From the NCBI GenBank assembly GCA_947627625.1, contig CANQWR010000013.1, positions 1-47,284 on the forward strand: a stretch of DNA of 47,284 nucleotides, given 5' to 3'. The translations under genes were made by a program, and so were the position numbers. Positions 8,965 to 16,871 of the stretch are shown one piece after another; position 1 is the stretch's first letter; the number at the start of each line of letters is the position of its first letter. A model generated the notes under the pieces. The model made no database searches, was not told where the DNA came from, and was given only the letters and a program-made list of their open reading frames with translations. Origin of the DNA: an uncultured Ruminococcus sp. (GTDB lineage: Bacteria; Bacillota; Clostridia; Oscillospirales; Ruminococcaceae).

Positions 8965-9102
8965 GGTGTGTTGATTTGTGGGGAGTCTACCCCAAAAAAT
9001 AATTTTATTAAAATTATATCTTTTTGGAGATTTTATTTTTTATTTTGTGAGCTATTGGGGTATTCACCCCCCGCCCCGATTCAACACCCCGAAATTATTT
9101 TT
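8965..9102. repeat. Modular repeat, locus 3, with AT-rich palindrome
   Basis: Located in the divergent gap between the membrane-protein gene and ppdK. The AT palindrome at 8992-9027 (arms CCAAAAAATAATTTT / AAAATTAT..TTTTTGG) is the reverse complement of the copies at loci 1, 7 and 8. It is flanked by the short hairpins GGGGAGTCTACCCC and GGGGTATTCACCCC. It holds fewer G/C modules than the other loci. Confidence 0.7.
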
Positions 9103-9260
9103 CAGAACAGCGTTTACCCGTTCCGTCATCTTAATATTCACATTTCATTATCACAGATTTTAACAAAAATTTCAAGTGTTTTTTGAAAAATAAAGCCGTC
9201 AGGAAATATTTTTGTGAAAAGTGCTACAAAATCAACCCGAAAATTTTCATGTATTGTATA

Positions 9261-9289
9261 TGGTAATTTTTCACAGAGTGTGTTATAAT
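9261..9289 (+). promoter_or_regulatory. Extended -10 promoter of ppdK
   Basis: TGTTATAAT (9281-9289) is a full extended -10 element. The -35 position 17 nt upstream reads TGGTAA, a weak match, as expected when the extended -10 carries recognition. Transcription should start near 9296. Confidence 0.7.
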
Positions 9290-9295
9290 AGATTC

Positions 9296-9382
9296 AAGGC
9301 GGAGAGAATGTTGTCTGTCCTCTCCGGTCTGCCGAATGCAGATGATAAAACGGACAAAAGAAAAAACTGGAGGTAATTACCA
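9296..9382 (+). promoter_or_regulatory. Structured 5' leader of ppdK
   Basis: Two consecutive hairpins are visible: CGGAGAG/CTCTCCG (9300-9306 with 9320-9326) and TCTGC/GCAGA (9328-9332 with 9338-9342). TGTCC in the first loop can also pair with GGACA further on, giving an alternative fold. It ends in the ribosome site GGAGG (9369-9373). I cannot match it to a known riboswitch. Confidence 0.4.
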
Positions 9383-12007
9383 ATGGCAAACAAATACTGT
9401 TACCTTTTCTCTGAAGGTAATGCTAACATGAGAGAGCTTCTCGGCGGTAAGGGTGCAAACCTCGCTGAGATGACAAACATAGGTCTTCCCGTTCCGCAGG
9501 GCTTCACTATCACTACCGAAGCTTGTACTCAATACTATGAGGACGGCGGTATCTCCGATGAGATTATGGCTGAAATCAATGAGTATATCGCTAAGATGGA
9601 GGAAGTTACAGGAAAGAAATTCGGCGACAAGGACAACCCGCTCCTCGTCTCCGTTCGTTCGGGTGCAAGAGCTTCTATGCCCGGCATGATGGACACTATC
9701 CTCAACCTCGGTCTCAATGAGACTGTTGTAAACGCTATCGCTGAGAAGTCCGGAAACGCTCGTTGGGCTTGGGACTGCTACAGAAGATTTATCCAAATGT
9801 ACTCCGACGTTGTTATGGAAGTCGGCAAGAAGTACTTTGAGGAACTCATCGACAAGATGAAAGAGGAAAAGGGCGTAAAACTCGATGTTGAGCTTGATGC
9901 CAACGACCTCAAGAACCTCGCTTCACAGTTCAAAGCCGAATACAAGGCTAAGATAGGTGTTGACTTCCCCGACGACCCCAAGGAACAGCTCGTGGGTGCT
10001 ATAAAAGCCGTTTTCCGCTCTTGGGACAACCCCCGTGCAAACGTTTACAGACGTGACAATGATATTCCTTTCTCTTGGGGTACTGCCGTAAACGTTCAGT
10101 CTATGGCTTTCGGTAACATGGGCGATGACTGCGGTACAGGTGTTGCGTTTACTCGTGACCCCGCTACAGGTGAAAAGAAACTCATGGGTGAGTTCCTCAC
10201 AAATGCTCAGGGTGAGGACGTTGTTGCAGGTGTCCGCACTCCTATGCCTATCCAGAAAATGGCTGAAACTTTCCCCGAAGCTTATGAAGAGTTCGTAAAG
10301 GTCTGCAAAACTCTTGAAGACCACTACCACGATATGCAGGATATGGAGTTCACAGTTGAAAACAAAAAGCTCTATATGCTCCAGACAAGAAACGGCAAGA
10401 GAACTGCTCAGGCTGCTCTCAAAATCGCTTGTGACCTCGTTGATGAGGGCATGAAGACAGAACAGGAAGCTGTCGCTATGATAGACCCCAGAAACCTCGA
10501 TACACTTCTCCACCCGCAGTTCGATGCGGCTGCTCTTAAGGCTGCTACTCCTATCGGCAAGGGACTCGGAGCTTCTCCCGGTGCCGCTTGCGGTAAGATC
10601 GTGTTCAGTGCCGATGACGCTGAGGCTTGGGCTGCAAGGGGTGAAAAGGTAGTCCTTGTTCGTCTTGAAACTTCTCCCGAAGACATCACAGGTATGAAAG
10701 CTGCACAGGGTATCCTCACGGTTCGTGGCGGTATGACCTCTCATGCTGCCGTTGTTGCTCGTGGTATGGGCGAGTGCTGTGTTTCCGGCTGCGGTGACAT
10801 AAAAATGGACGAAGCTAACAAGAAGTTCGAACTTGCAGGCAAGACTTTCACAGAGGGCGACCCCATCTCCATAGACGGTACTACTGGTAACATCTATGAC
10901 GGTATTATCCCCACTGTTGACGCTCAGATTGCCGGCGAATTTGAGAGAATTATGAACTGGGCTGACAAGTACAGGACTCTCAAAGTAAGAACCAATGCCG
11001 ACACTCCCACAGACGCTAAAAAAGCCCGTGAGCTCGGTGCTGAGGGTATCGGTCTGTGCCGTACAGAGCATATGTTCTTTGACCCCGCAAGAATTGCCGC
11101 TTTCCGTGAGATGATTTGCTCCGACACTGTTGAGGAGAGAGAAGCTGCTCTTGCTAAAATCGAACCCATGCAGCAGGCTGACTTTGAAGCTCTCTATGAG
11201 GCTCTTGAAGGCAACCCTGTTACTATCCGTTTCCTTGACCCCCCTCTCCACGAATTTGTTCCCACTGAGGAGGAGGACATAAAGGCTCTCGCTGAGGCTC
11301 AGGGCAAGTCCGTTGAGACTATCAAGAACATTATCGCAAGTCTCCACGAGTTCAACCCGATGATGGGTCACAGAGGATGCCGTCTCGCCGTAACTTACCC
11401 CGAAATAGCTAAGATGCAGACAAGTGCTGTTATCAAGGCTGCTATCAACGTAAAGAAGAACCACCCCGACTGGACTGTTAAGCCTGAGATTATGATTCCG
11501 CTTGTTGGCGATGTCAAGGAGTTCAAGTTCGTAAAGAAAGTAGTCGTTGAGACCGCTGACGCTGTTATCAAGGCTGCAGGTGCTGACCTCGAATATGAAG
11601 TCGGTACTATGATTGAAATTCCGAGAGCTGCTCTTACAGCTGACGAAATCGCTGCAAACGCCGACTTCTTCTGCTTCGGTACTAACGACCTCACTCAGAT
11701 GACTTACGGCTTCTCCCGTGACGATGCGGGCAAATTCCTCGGTGCTTACTACGACAAGAAAATCTTCGAGAACGACCCGTTCGCTAAACTCGACCAGACA
11801 GGTGTCGGCAAACTCATGAAGATGGCTGTTGAGATGGGCAAGGGTGCTAATGACAAACTCCACTGCGGTATCTGCGGTGAGCACGGCGGCGACCCGACTT
11901 CTGTTGAGTTCTGCCACAAGATCGGTCTGAACTACGTTTCCTGCTCACCTTTCCGTGTTCCGATTGCACGTCTCGCCGCTGCACAGGCTGCTATCAACAA
12001 CAAGTAA
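9383..12007 (+). CDS. ppdK: Pyruvate, phosphate dikinase
   Basis: This cytosolic enzyme interconverts PEP + AMP + PPi and pyruvate + ATP + Pi. The length of 874 residues equals the well-studied Clostridium symbiosum enzyme. The N-terminal nucleotide-binding domain starts with GGKGANLAEMTNIGLPVP. The swivelling phosphohistidine domain has His454 in GGMTSHAAVVARG. The C-terminal TIM barrel has RTEHMFF, GTNDLTQMTYGFSRDD and the catalytic Cys831 in CGICGEHGGDP. GGAGG lies 9 nt before the ATG. Codon use favours GCT, CGT and AAG more strongly than in the neighbours, as expected for a highly expressed gene. In cellulolytic ruminococci PPi-linked glycolysis is the likely role. It has its own promoter, leader and terminator. 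Confidence 0.98.
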   Translation: MANKYCYLFSEGNANMRELLGGKGANLAEMTNIGLPVPQGFTITTEACTQYYEDGGISDEIMAEINEYIAKMEEVTGKKFGDKDNPLLVSVRSGARASMPGMMDTILNLGLNETVVNAIAEKSGNARWAWDCYRRFIQMYSDVVMEVGKKYFEELIDKMKEEKGVKLDVELDANDLKNLASQFKAEYKAKIGVDFPDDPKEQLVGAIKAVFRSWDNPRANVYRRDNDIPFSWGTAVNVQSMAFGNMGDDCGTGVAFTRDPATGEKKLMGEFLTNAQGEDVVAGVRTPMPIQKMAETFPEAYEEFVKVCKTLEDHYHDMQDMEFTVENKKLYMLQTRNGKRTAQAALKIACDLVDEGMKTEQEAVAMIDPRNLDTLLHPQFDAAALKAATPIGKGLGASPGAACGKIVFSADDAEAWAARGEKVVLVRLETSPEDITGMKAAQGILTVRGGMTSHAAVVARGMGECCVSGCGDIKMDEANKKFELAGKTFTEGDPISIDGTTGNIYDGIIPTVDAQIAGEFERIMNWADKYRTLKVRTNADTPTDAKKARELGAEGIGLCRTEHMFFDPARIAAFREMICSDTVEEREAALAKIEPMQQADFEALYEALEGNPVTIRFLDPPLHEFVPTEEEDIKALAEAQGKSVETIKNIIASLHEFNPMMGHRGCRLAVTYPEIAKMQTSAVIKAAINVKKNHPDWTVKPEIMIPLVGDVKEFKFVKKVVVETADAVIKAAGADLEYEVGTMIEIPRAALTADEIAANADFFCFGTNDLTQMTYGFSRDDAGKFLGAYYDKKIFENDPFAKLDQTGVGKLMKMAVEMGKGANDKLHCGICGEHGGDPTSVEFCHKIGLNYVSCSPFRVPIARLAAAQAAINNK

Positions 12008-12052
12008 TCGGGTGACACTACAGGTCAAATAAATTAAAACAAAATAACAAAG

Positions 12053-12087
12053 TCCCCCAAAGAGTAAAATCTTCGGGGGATTTTTTT
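12053..12087 (+). terminator. Terminator of ppdK
   Basis: TCCCCC/GGGGGA stem continuing into AGA/TCT around the loop GTAAAA, with one mismatch, followed by T7. It is nearly identical in sequence to the terminator at 12864-12897. Confidence 0.9.
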
Positions 12088-12219
12088 GGAAAAATTTTCA
12101 CACAATTTTCATCAAACTATCCCGCTTTTTTTTTTTTTTTTCTAAAATTACTTATACATTTCACACAGGTGATTATCTCGCTTGTAAAAATCTCTATCCG
12201 AAACAAAGGAGAAATTTTA

Positions 12220-12855
12220 ATGAAAAAAAGATTGTTTGTAAAAATTATGGCTTTTTGCATGGCTGTATCTCTTTCAAGCTGTGGAGATGCCGGTAGCAAT
12301 AGCGAGTCTGCTGTAAGTTCAAGTGAAAAAACTGCAGAAACATCCGCTGAGACTGAAACTCCGACTGAAGAACAGAGTGAAACTCCTGCCGAGACATCAG
12401 ATGAAACACCTACTGAAGAACCGACAGAAGCTCCTACTGAAGCTCCGGCTGAATCAAAATCTGAATTTAACATGGGTGAAACATGGACCGTCGATGGAAT
12501 GTGGTCTGTTACTGTTACAGGAGTAACCGAAACAGCGGACAGAAACCAATTTTCAGATAAAACTCCGTCCGCTGTCTACATTGTTGACTACTCCTACACA
12601 AATATAGGCTATGAGGACGATTTTATGGACGGTCTTTACATAAGTCTTGATGATACGATCGTTGACAGTGCGGGAAGTATGGGCTACACCTATCCGAACG
12701 ATGTGACTAACTACCCGCAGGAAACTCCCGTCGGTGCAACTTGCAACGCTCAGGTCTGCATAGGTGTCGATAACCCCGGGGCTTTTAAGATTACAGTAAA
12801 TAAATACGACAGCAACAGTGACAAGCAGAAAGCTACTTTTGTGGTTCAGCCTTGA
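12220..12855 (+). CDS. Secreted lipoprotein with Thr/Glu/Pro linker and C-terminal beta domain
   Basis: A 211-residue predicted lipoprotein. The signal peptide ends in the lipobox LSSC (Cys21). Residues about 25-82 are a low-complexity Ser/Thr/Glu/Pro linker with repeated PTE(E/A) units. The C-terminal 125 residues (from MGETWTVDGMWSVTV) look like an immunoglobulin-like beta-sandwich similar to DUF4352/DUF5067-type lipoproteins; function unknown. The reading frame is open from 12169, but AAAGGAG before the ATG at 12220 and the signal peptide fix the start there. A perfect terminator follows 8 nt after the stop. Confidence 0.82.
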   Translation: MKKRLFVKIMAFCMAVSLSSCGDAGSNSESAVSSSEKTAETSAETETPTEEQSETPAETSDETPTEEPTEAPTEAPAESKSEFNMGETWTVDGMWSVTVTGVTETADRNQFSDKTPSAVYIVDYSYTNIGYEDDFMDGLYISLDDTIVDSAGSMGYTYPNDVTNYPQETPVGATCNAQVCIGVDNPGAFKITVNKYDSNSDKQKATFVVQP

Positions 12856-12863
12856 CAAAAAAT

Positions 12864-12897
12864 CCCCCGAAGAGTAAAATCTTCGGGGGATTTTTTT
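12864..12897. terminator. Bidirectional terminator between the lipoprotein and XRE genes
   Basis: A perfect 10-bp stem CCCCCGAAGA/TCTTCGGGGG with loop GTAAAA. T7 follows on the plus strand and T6 on the minus strand, so it serves both convergent genes. The XRE stop codon overlaps the T-run. Confidence 0.9.
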
Positions 12898-13244
12898 CAC
12901 TTCACATCCCCATCCGCCTGTGACTGCCGCAACTGGTCAAGAAATAACTCCGCCTTTCCCTTGTTCCTCTCTGTGAGACTTCTGTAACTGTCAAGCATTT
13001 TGCTCTCGTCAGCAGGGAGCGATTTGTCACTTCTGATTGATTTTATATTCGTCCGTCCTGCAAGATAGTCGAGACTTACATGGTAGTAATTGGCGAGTTC
13101 TATTGCCCTTGTGAACGGTATCTCCCTCTCACCCTTTTCATATTTTCCGTAATACTGTGCAGTAGTACCGAGATATTCGGCAATGTCGGTCTGTGTCCTG
13201 TCGGCATCTTCCCTCAAATCCCGTATTCTCCTATAAAAACTCAT
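12897..13244 (-). CDS. XRE-family transcriptional regulator
   Basis: A 115-residue protein with a single XRE/Cro-type HTH at about 6-62 (DRTQTDIAEYLGTTAQYYGKYEKG, IPFTRAIELANYYHVSLDYLAG). The C-terminal 45 residues are helical and charged (LTERNKGKAELFLDQLRQ), probably for dimerisation. AAAAGGAG lies about 8 nt upstream. It is divergent from a small gene whose promoter carries a perfect 11-bp palindrome, which is the natural candidate for its operator. The start gives 5 basic residues before the HTH and a normal length for this class. Confidence 0.9.
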   Translation of the reverse strand: MSFYRRIRDLREDADRTQTDIAEYLGTTAQYYGKYEKGEREIPFTRAIELANYYHVSLDYLAGRTNIKSIRSDKSLPADESKMLDSYRSLTERNKGKAELFLDQLRQSQADGDVK

Positions 13245-13290
13245 AAAACAACTCCTTTTTACTTTATTCTACCATAAATGACAAAAAGCC

Positions 13291-13319
13291 TTGACATTAT
13301 AATCTAAATAGATTATAAT
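13291..13319 (+). promoter_or_regulatory. Perfect-consensus promoter with overlapping palindrome (XRE operator candidate)
   Basis: TTGACA (13291-13296), a 17-nt spacer and TATAAT (13314-13319) match consensus exactly. The whole spacer and -10 box lie within a perfect inverted repeat: 11-bp arms at 13296-13306 and 13309-13319 around AA. A bound dimer would block RNA polymerase. A similar half-site TAAGATTAT lies at 13339-13347. The palindrome also places a TATAAT on the minus strand about 50 nt before the XRE gene, but no -35 box fits there. Confidence 0.8.
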
Positions 13320-13364
13320 TAAATCGAATATAGTCACTTAAGATTATTTTTTGGGAGGTGTTTT

Positions 13365-13664
13365 ATGGTTACTGTTATAACACTTGAGGGTGCTTTTGCG
13401 TCCGAAAATAATATGTGCGATCTGAAAGCAAAGACTATTGAAAAATTCAGGGAATTTCTGACCTTTGAAAATTGCGATATTGTCGACGTGACAAGCGGAA
13501 AAGAGTGCAGAATGCCTTTTGGCAGACGGCAGACTCTCAAAATTGTCTGGAGAGGAAATTCCTCCGCTGTAAAGTCATTTTACCAATCAACTCCCCTGTA
13601 CGGCACTTGCGGGGTGGTCTTTTCCGTGAACCTCTTCAGCTGTGAGAGCGGACAGAGAATATAA
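13365..13664 (+). CDS. Small hypothetical protein under a palindromic operator
   Basis: A 99-residue protein I do not recognise. GGGAGGTG lies 4-5 nt before the ATG, the promoter is consensus and a terminator follows at once, so the gene is real. It has no signal peptide or membrane segment. It is mixed alpha/beta in appearance, with four Cys, one of them in GTCGVVF. The divergent XRE regulator and the palindrome over its promoter suggest it is kept off until a signal lifts repression. A small conditional effector or a stress protein are possibilities, neither shown by sequence. Confidence 0.8.
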   Translation: MVTVITLEGAFASENNMCDLKAKTIEKFREFLTFENCDIVDVTSGKECRMPFGRRQTLKIVWRGNSSAVKSFYQSTPLYGTCGVVFSVNLFSCESGQRI

Positions 13665-13702
13665 AAAATCCCCTGTGAATAAAATCATAGGGGATTTTTT
13701 TT
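13664..13702 (+). terminator. Terminator of the XRE-controlled small gene
   Basis: Stem TCCCCTGTGA/TCATAGGGGA (one G-U pair), flanked by A6 and followed by T8. Confidence 0.88.
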
Positions 13703-13732
13703 GAAAAAATTCTTGACGGAATTGGGACTGAT

Positions 13733-13975
13733 ACGGGGATTTTGGGGTGAACCTCCCCTGTCTCACAATTTTTTCTTGTCTTCATCACGGGGACGGAGGT
13801 GTTTCCTCTGTGGGAATAATCATGGGGGGTCTGGGGGGATTCTTCCCCCCAGCGGGGGTTTGGGGGCAGAGCCCCCAATGGGGGTTCAGGGGGCAAAGCC
13901 CCCTGCCCCTTATCGTTCTAATAAAAAACTTGGGGGACAATGCCCCCCCAATGGGGATTCAAAGAACCCTGCTCC
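13733..13975. repeat. Modular G/C-run hairpin repeat, locus 4
   Basis: Contains TGTGGGAATAATCATGGGG, CCCCCC-AGC-GGGGG, the hairpin GGGGGCAGAGCCCCC, the hairpin GGGGGCAAAGCCCCC, CCCCTTATCGTTCTAAT and GGGGGACAATGCCCCCC. Positions 13826-13919 match 24861-24960 almost base for base. It lies between two convergent genes and reaches the tatD stop codon. Confidence 0.85.
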
Positions 13976-14758
13976 TTAGAGTTCCACCTGAGAAATTCCG
14001 TAAAATCTCATTGCGTTCTCACACGTTATGTCGAGAATTTCCTGAACGGTCACGCCTTTTACTTCCGCTGCCCTCTCCGCTGTGTAGACTATCATTGAGC
14101 TGTCACAGCGTTTCCCTCTGAACGGCACGGGTGCCATGTAGGGACAGTCCGTCTCAAGCAATAGCCTGTCAAGCGGTACCTGTTCGAGTGCGGAGATCGC
14201 CTTCTTTGCGTTCTTGAACGTCAAAACGCCCGTAAAGCCTATGTACATTCCCATCTTTATGACCTCTTTTGCCGTCTCCGCTGAACCGCTGAAACAGTGG
14301 ACTACTCCCCTCGGTCTGTACTTTTTCAGGATTTCAAGAGTGTCCGCAACAGCATCACGGCTGTGGACTATTATCGGCATATCAAGTTCAAGTGCAAGCT
14401 CGGTCTGCTCACGGAAAAACTTTTTCTGGAGTTCACTGTCAAAATCGTCATAGTGGTAGTCAAGACCTATCTCCCCCACGGCTCTTATTTTATTATTATT
14501 TTTAATAAGCTCAGTGAGAGTCTCCCTGTAATCTTCGGGAGCCTCCCCCACGCTCTCGGGGTGTACCCCCACTGCTGAAAATATATAGTCATATTTCGTG
14601 CAAAGTTCCGAATTTTTTACGCTGTCCCCGACTGATGCAGAGGCGAGTGTTATATACCTCACTCCTCTTTCGGGCAGACTTTTTAACAAATCTTCTCTGT
14701 CCTCGTCAAATTCACTACCCGAATAGTGGGCGTGCGTGTCAAAAATATTACTCAGCAT
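13976..14758 (-). CDS. tatD: TatD-family metal-dependent deoxyribonuclease
   Basis: A 260-residue amidohydrolase-fold hydrolase. Metal and active-site motifs are complete: FDTHAHYSG near the start, GEIGLDYH, IVHSRDA, VVHCFSGS and LLLETDCPYMAP. TatD proteins are 3'-5' DNA exonucleases linked to DNA repair. The frame is open to 14797, but the family begins just before the FDTHAH motif, so the ATG at 14758 is chosen. That start overlaps the end of the LCP-like gene by 11 bp, which implies translational coupling. A radical SAM gene of the TatD-associated type lies about 3.3 kb away at 18074. Confidence 0.95.
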   Translation of the reverse strand: MLSNIFDTHAHYSGSEFDEDREDLLKSLPERGVRYITLASASVGDSVKNSELCTKYDYIFSAVGVHPESVGEAPEDYRETLTELIKNNNKIRAVGEIGLDYHYDDFDSELQKKFFREQTELALELDMPIIVHSRDAVADTLEILKKYRPRGVVHCFSGSAETAKEVIKMGMYIGFTGVLTFKNAKKAISALEQVPLDRLLLETDCPYMAPVPFRGKRCDSSMIVYTAERAAEVKGVTVQEILDITCENAMRFYGISQVEL

Positions 14759-15653
14759 TTTCGGTCTCAGTCTCCTTGTTGACAGTCTTGTCGGCAAAAT
14801 AGGTGTCCCTGAAATCTTTTATAAAATCATCACTCGGTATGAAATCAGGGTCGGCGGGAGTTCCCTCCATAGTCACAAAATTCGCTATTGAACCGCCGTT
14901 TTCAAGCATACCCTTTATTGCAGTCTTTTTCTTTTTGTAGTCGACTGCCGTTATATCCGAATCTATTGAGTTTATTATCGTGTTGAAAGTTATGTCCATA
15001 TTGTCCGCTATTCTCTTGCCGTCCGCCTGATTGACCATGCTCGACAGGAGCGAACTTGCCACATAGGCTCTCTGGACTTCACCGCCCTCAAATAGCGAGT
15101 AGGTGACAAACGTCACAATCTGACTGCTGTTCAGATACTGCACCGAACCGTCGTTCTTAAATCCCGCTATGTCCGCATCTACAGGGTAGGAGACTCCTCC
15201 GAATACGTCACAAACTTTCATGAATGACTCAGAGTCAAATTTCATATACTTGTCTATCTCCACACCAAAGACTTGCTCCAGAAATGTCACCGCCGAGGAC
15301 GCACCGCCCCTGTCATATACACTCTTCAGGTTCTGCTGTTCACCGTCAACAAGATATATCATATTTGACGGTATGCCCATCAGGTGTATCTTTTTGTCCT
15401 TCGGAATTGACCGCATAAGGACAAATGTTGAGGTACATTTCATATCGGGTGTTTCGAGTACAAAGAGGACCGTGTGGTTGTCCTCATAGGTGGTCGTGAC
15501 CGCCTGTCTCGGCACAGGTTCTTTCAGCCCCTCACCCTTTCCCAGACCAAAGTAATTATACAGTCCGAATGCCGCACCGCCTATTATGAGAAGTCCGAGA
15601 AAAACAGTCACCAGAAAAGGTACGGCTATACTTCCGCTTTTTTTGTTTGCCAT
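14748..15653 (-). CDS. LytR-CpsA-Psr (LCP)-like membrane protein
   Basis: A 301-residue protein with a cytoplasmic N-terminus and one TM segment (about 9-31), then an extracellular domain. The core from VLFVLETPDMKCTSTFVLMRSIPKDKKIHLMGIPSN through SVYDRGGASSAVTFLEQVFGVEIDKYMKFDSESF and VFGGV follows the order of LCP proteins, which attach glycopolymers to peptidoglycan. It departs from the family where catalytic arginines are expected, for example SIPKD in place of IPRD, so it may be a divergent or inactive member. AAGGAG lies 8 nt before the ATG at 15653, which is preferred to an earlier ATG at 15671. It is coupled to tatD. Confidence 0.78.
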   Translation of the reverse strand: MANKKSGSIAVPFLVTVFLGLLIIGGAAFGLYNYFGLGKGEGLKEPVPRQAVTTTYEDNHTVLFVLETPDMKCTSTFVLMRSIPKDKKIHLMGIPSNMIYLVDGEQQNLKSVYDRGGASSAVTFLEQVFGVEIDKYMKFDSESFMKVCDVFGGVSYPVDADIAGFKNDGSVQYLNSSQIVTFVTYSLFEGGEVQRAYVASSLLSSMVNQADGKRIADNMDITFNTIINSIDSDITAVDYKKKKTAIKGMLENGGSIANFVTMEGTPADPDFIPSDDFIKDFRDTYFADKTVNKETETENAE

Positions 15654-15675
15654 TGATAATACTCCTTTCAATAAT

Positions 15676-15952
15676 ATGCCTTACGGCATTAGGATTTTGG
15701 GGGTGTGCCCCCCCTTGACCCCCAAAATTAAAACGTTAGAAGATTATATCATGGGGGTGGGGGTTGTTTCCTCTGTGGGAATAATCATGGGGGGTTCGGG
15801 GGCGGGGTATGGGGTGTCCCCATTTTCAAATCTCCCCCCGACGGGGGTTTGGGGGCAAAGCCCCCTGCCCCTTATCGTTCTAATGGGGGGAGTGGGGGGC
15901 ATAGCCCCCCACAAAGCGTAGCCCCCAAAAATCCACAACCATAAGGCATTAT
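15676..15952. repeat. Modular G/C-run hairpin repeat, locus 5
   Basis: Bounded on the left by AATATGCCTTACGGCATTAGG and on the right by ATAAGGCATTATAAA. Inside are TGTGGGAATAATCATGGGG, ATGGGGTGTCCCCAT, CCCCCC-GAC-GGGGG, GGGGGCAAAGCCCCC, CCCCTTATCGTTCTAAT and GGGGGGCATAGCCCCCC. It lies between two co-directional minus-strand genes. Confidence 0.85.
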
Positions 15953-16025
15953 AAATTATACAGGGGAAACCCTATTGCAAAATTCTGAAATTGTGATATA
16001 ATATAATTGGGCTTGCGAAATACCG

Positions 16026-16712
16026 TCACGGGATTTCTGCGAACCTGCTCCGCATAAATGATATTTCTCTCGCCACAGACTCCATTTTGCCGTCAGACTT
16101 CATTATGATATTCATAATCTCCTCCATGCCGAAACTGTACACCTCTACTCCGCTTTTCTCCGCATACAGGACGGTCTGACGTGTTCCCGATGCAAATTTA
16201 TCTCTGTTCAGAAACGCTATCACGGCAGACGAATGGTCTATCATATAGTAATTTCTGAGACGGTAAACCCCTTTGTTTTCGGTGCTTTTGTTATAGACGG
16301 TCTGCGGATTGCTGTTCATGCAGATGACCTTGTCCGCATTCAGTTCGGTCGTCCTCAGAATACTCTTGTACACCGACGGAAAATATTCGGCGTGGCGGAG
16401 ATACGGTATAACTCCCACAAGATTTATCCTGCTGTCTCTCCTCTTTTTGCGGAGTATGTACTCCGATGCCCACAAATCCGTCCCGACAGCAAGACCTGTC
16501 AGAAAAGTCCTGTAACCCGCTTCACAAGCCATGTCTATGTACCTGTAAAGCATCATTTTTACCGCACTGACGGCAAGTCTGCGGTCTGTATCATCATTGA
16601 GAGAAGTGTAGACTGCCGATTCACGGTGTCCCGTTATGCAGAGTGATGTTTTTATATCATAGTCAAAATCGTCAGGTGAGTACAAACTCACTCCCGATAC
16701 CAAAGAAAACAA
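16026..16712 (-). CDS. YpsA-like SLOG-superfamily protein (DUF1273)
   Basis: A 228-residue protein with the pattern of YpsA-like SLOG Rossmann proteins: CITGHRES near 26, then GYRTFLTGLAVGTDLWASEYIL, then RLRNYYMIDHSSAVIAFLN. The family is thought to bind nucleotide-like ligands; YpsA of Bacillus affects cell division, but the biochemical role is not known to me. The start is TTG at 16712, preceded by AGGGGG 8 nt away and about 20 nt from the predicted transcription start. A second TTG at 16685, behind CGGGAG, would remove nine residues and is a real alternative. The extended -10 promoter at 16739-16767 drives it alone. Confidence 0.8.
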   Translation of the reverse strand: MFSLVSGVSLYSPDDFDYDIKTSLCITGHRESAVYTSLNDDTDRRLAVSAVKMMLYRYIDMACEAGYRTFLTGLAVGTDLWASEYILRKKRRDSRINLVGVIPYLRHAEYFPSVYKSILRTTELNADKVICMNSNPQTVYNKSTENKGVYRLRNYYMIDHSSAVIAFLNRDKFASGTRQTVLYAEKSGVEVYSFGMEEIMNIIMKSDGKMESVAREISFMRSRFAEIP

Positions 16713-16738
16713 TTTTCTCGCCCCCTGTCACTCCCAAT

Positions 16739-16767
16739 ATTATAACACAAAACAATTTATATTTCAA
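16739..16767 (-). promoter_or_regulatory. Promoter of the YpsA-like gene
   Basis: On the minus strand: TTGAAA (16767-16762), a 17-nt spacer, then TATAAT (16744-16739), preceded by TGT, giving an extended -10. Confidence 0.75.
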
Positions 16768-16871
16768 GCTGTTTTTTCAATAATTTGAGAGGACCGTGTT
16801 TTATATATAATAAAAAATATATAAAAAAATATATAATATATTAACTCCCACACAGAAAGGATAGATGTCTT

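Noticed and set aside
9296-9382. Glycine riboswitch before ppdK (GGAGAGA and CCGAA are present)
   Set aside because: The order is wrong: the CTCTCAGG-like segment should come after the CCGAAGG loop, and here CTCTCCGG comes before it. Only short words match.
9923-11917. A 664-codon open frame antisense to ppdK
   Set aside because: It mirrors a long, strongly codon-biased gene. Its translation is Ser/Leu/Val-rich without any family motif, while the plus strand has all PPDK active-site motifs.
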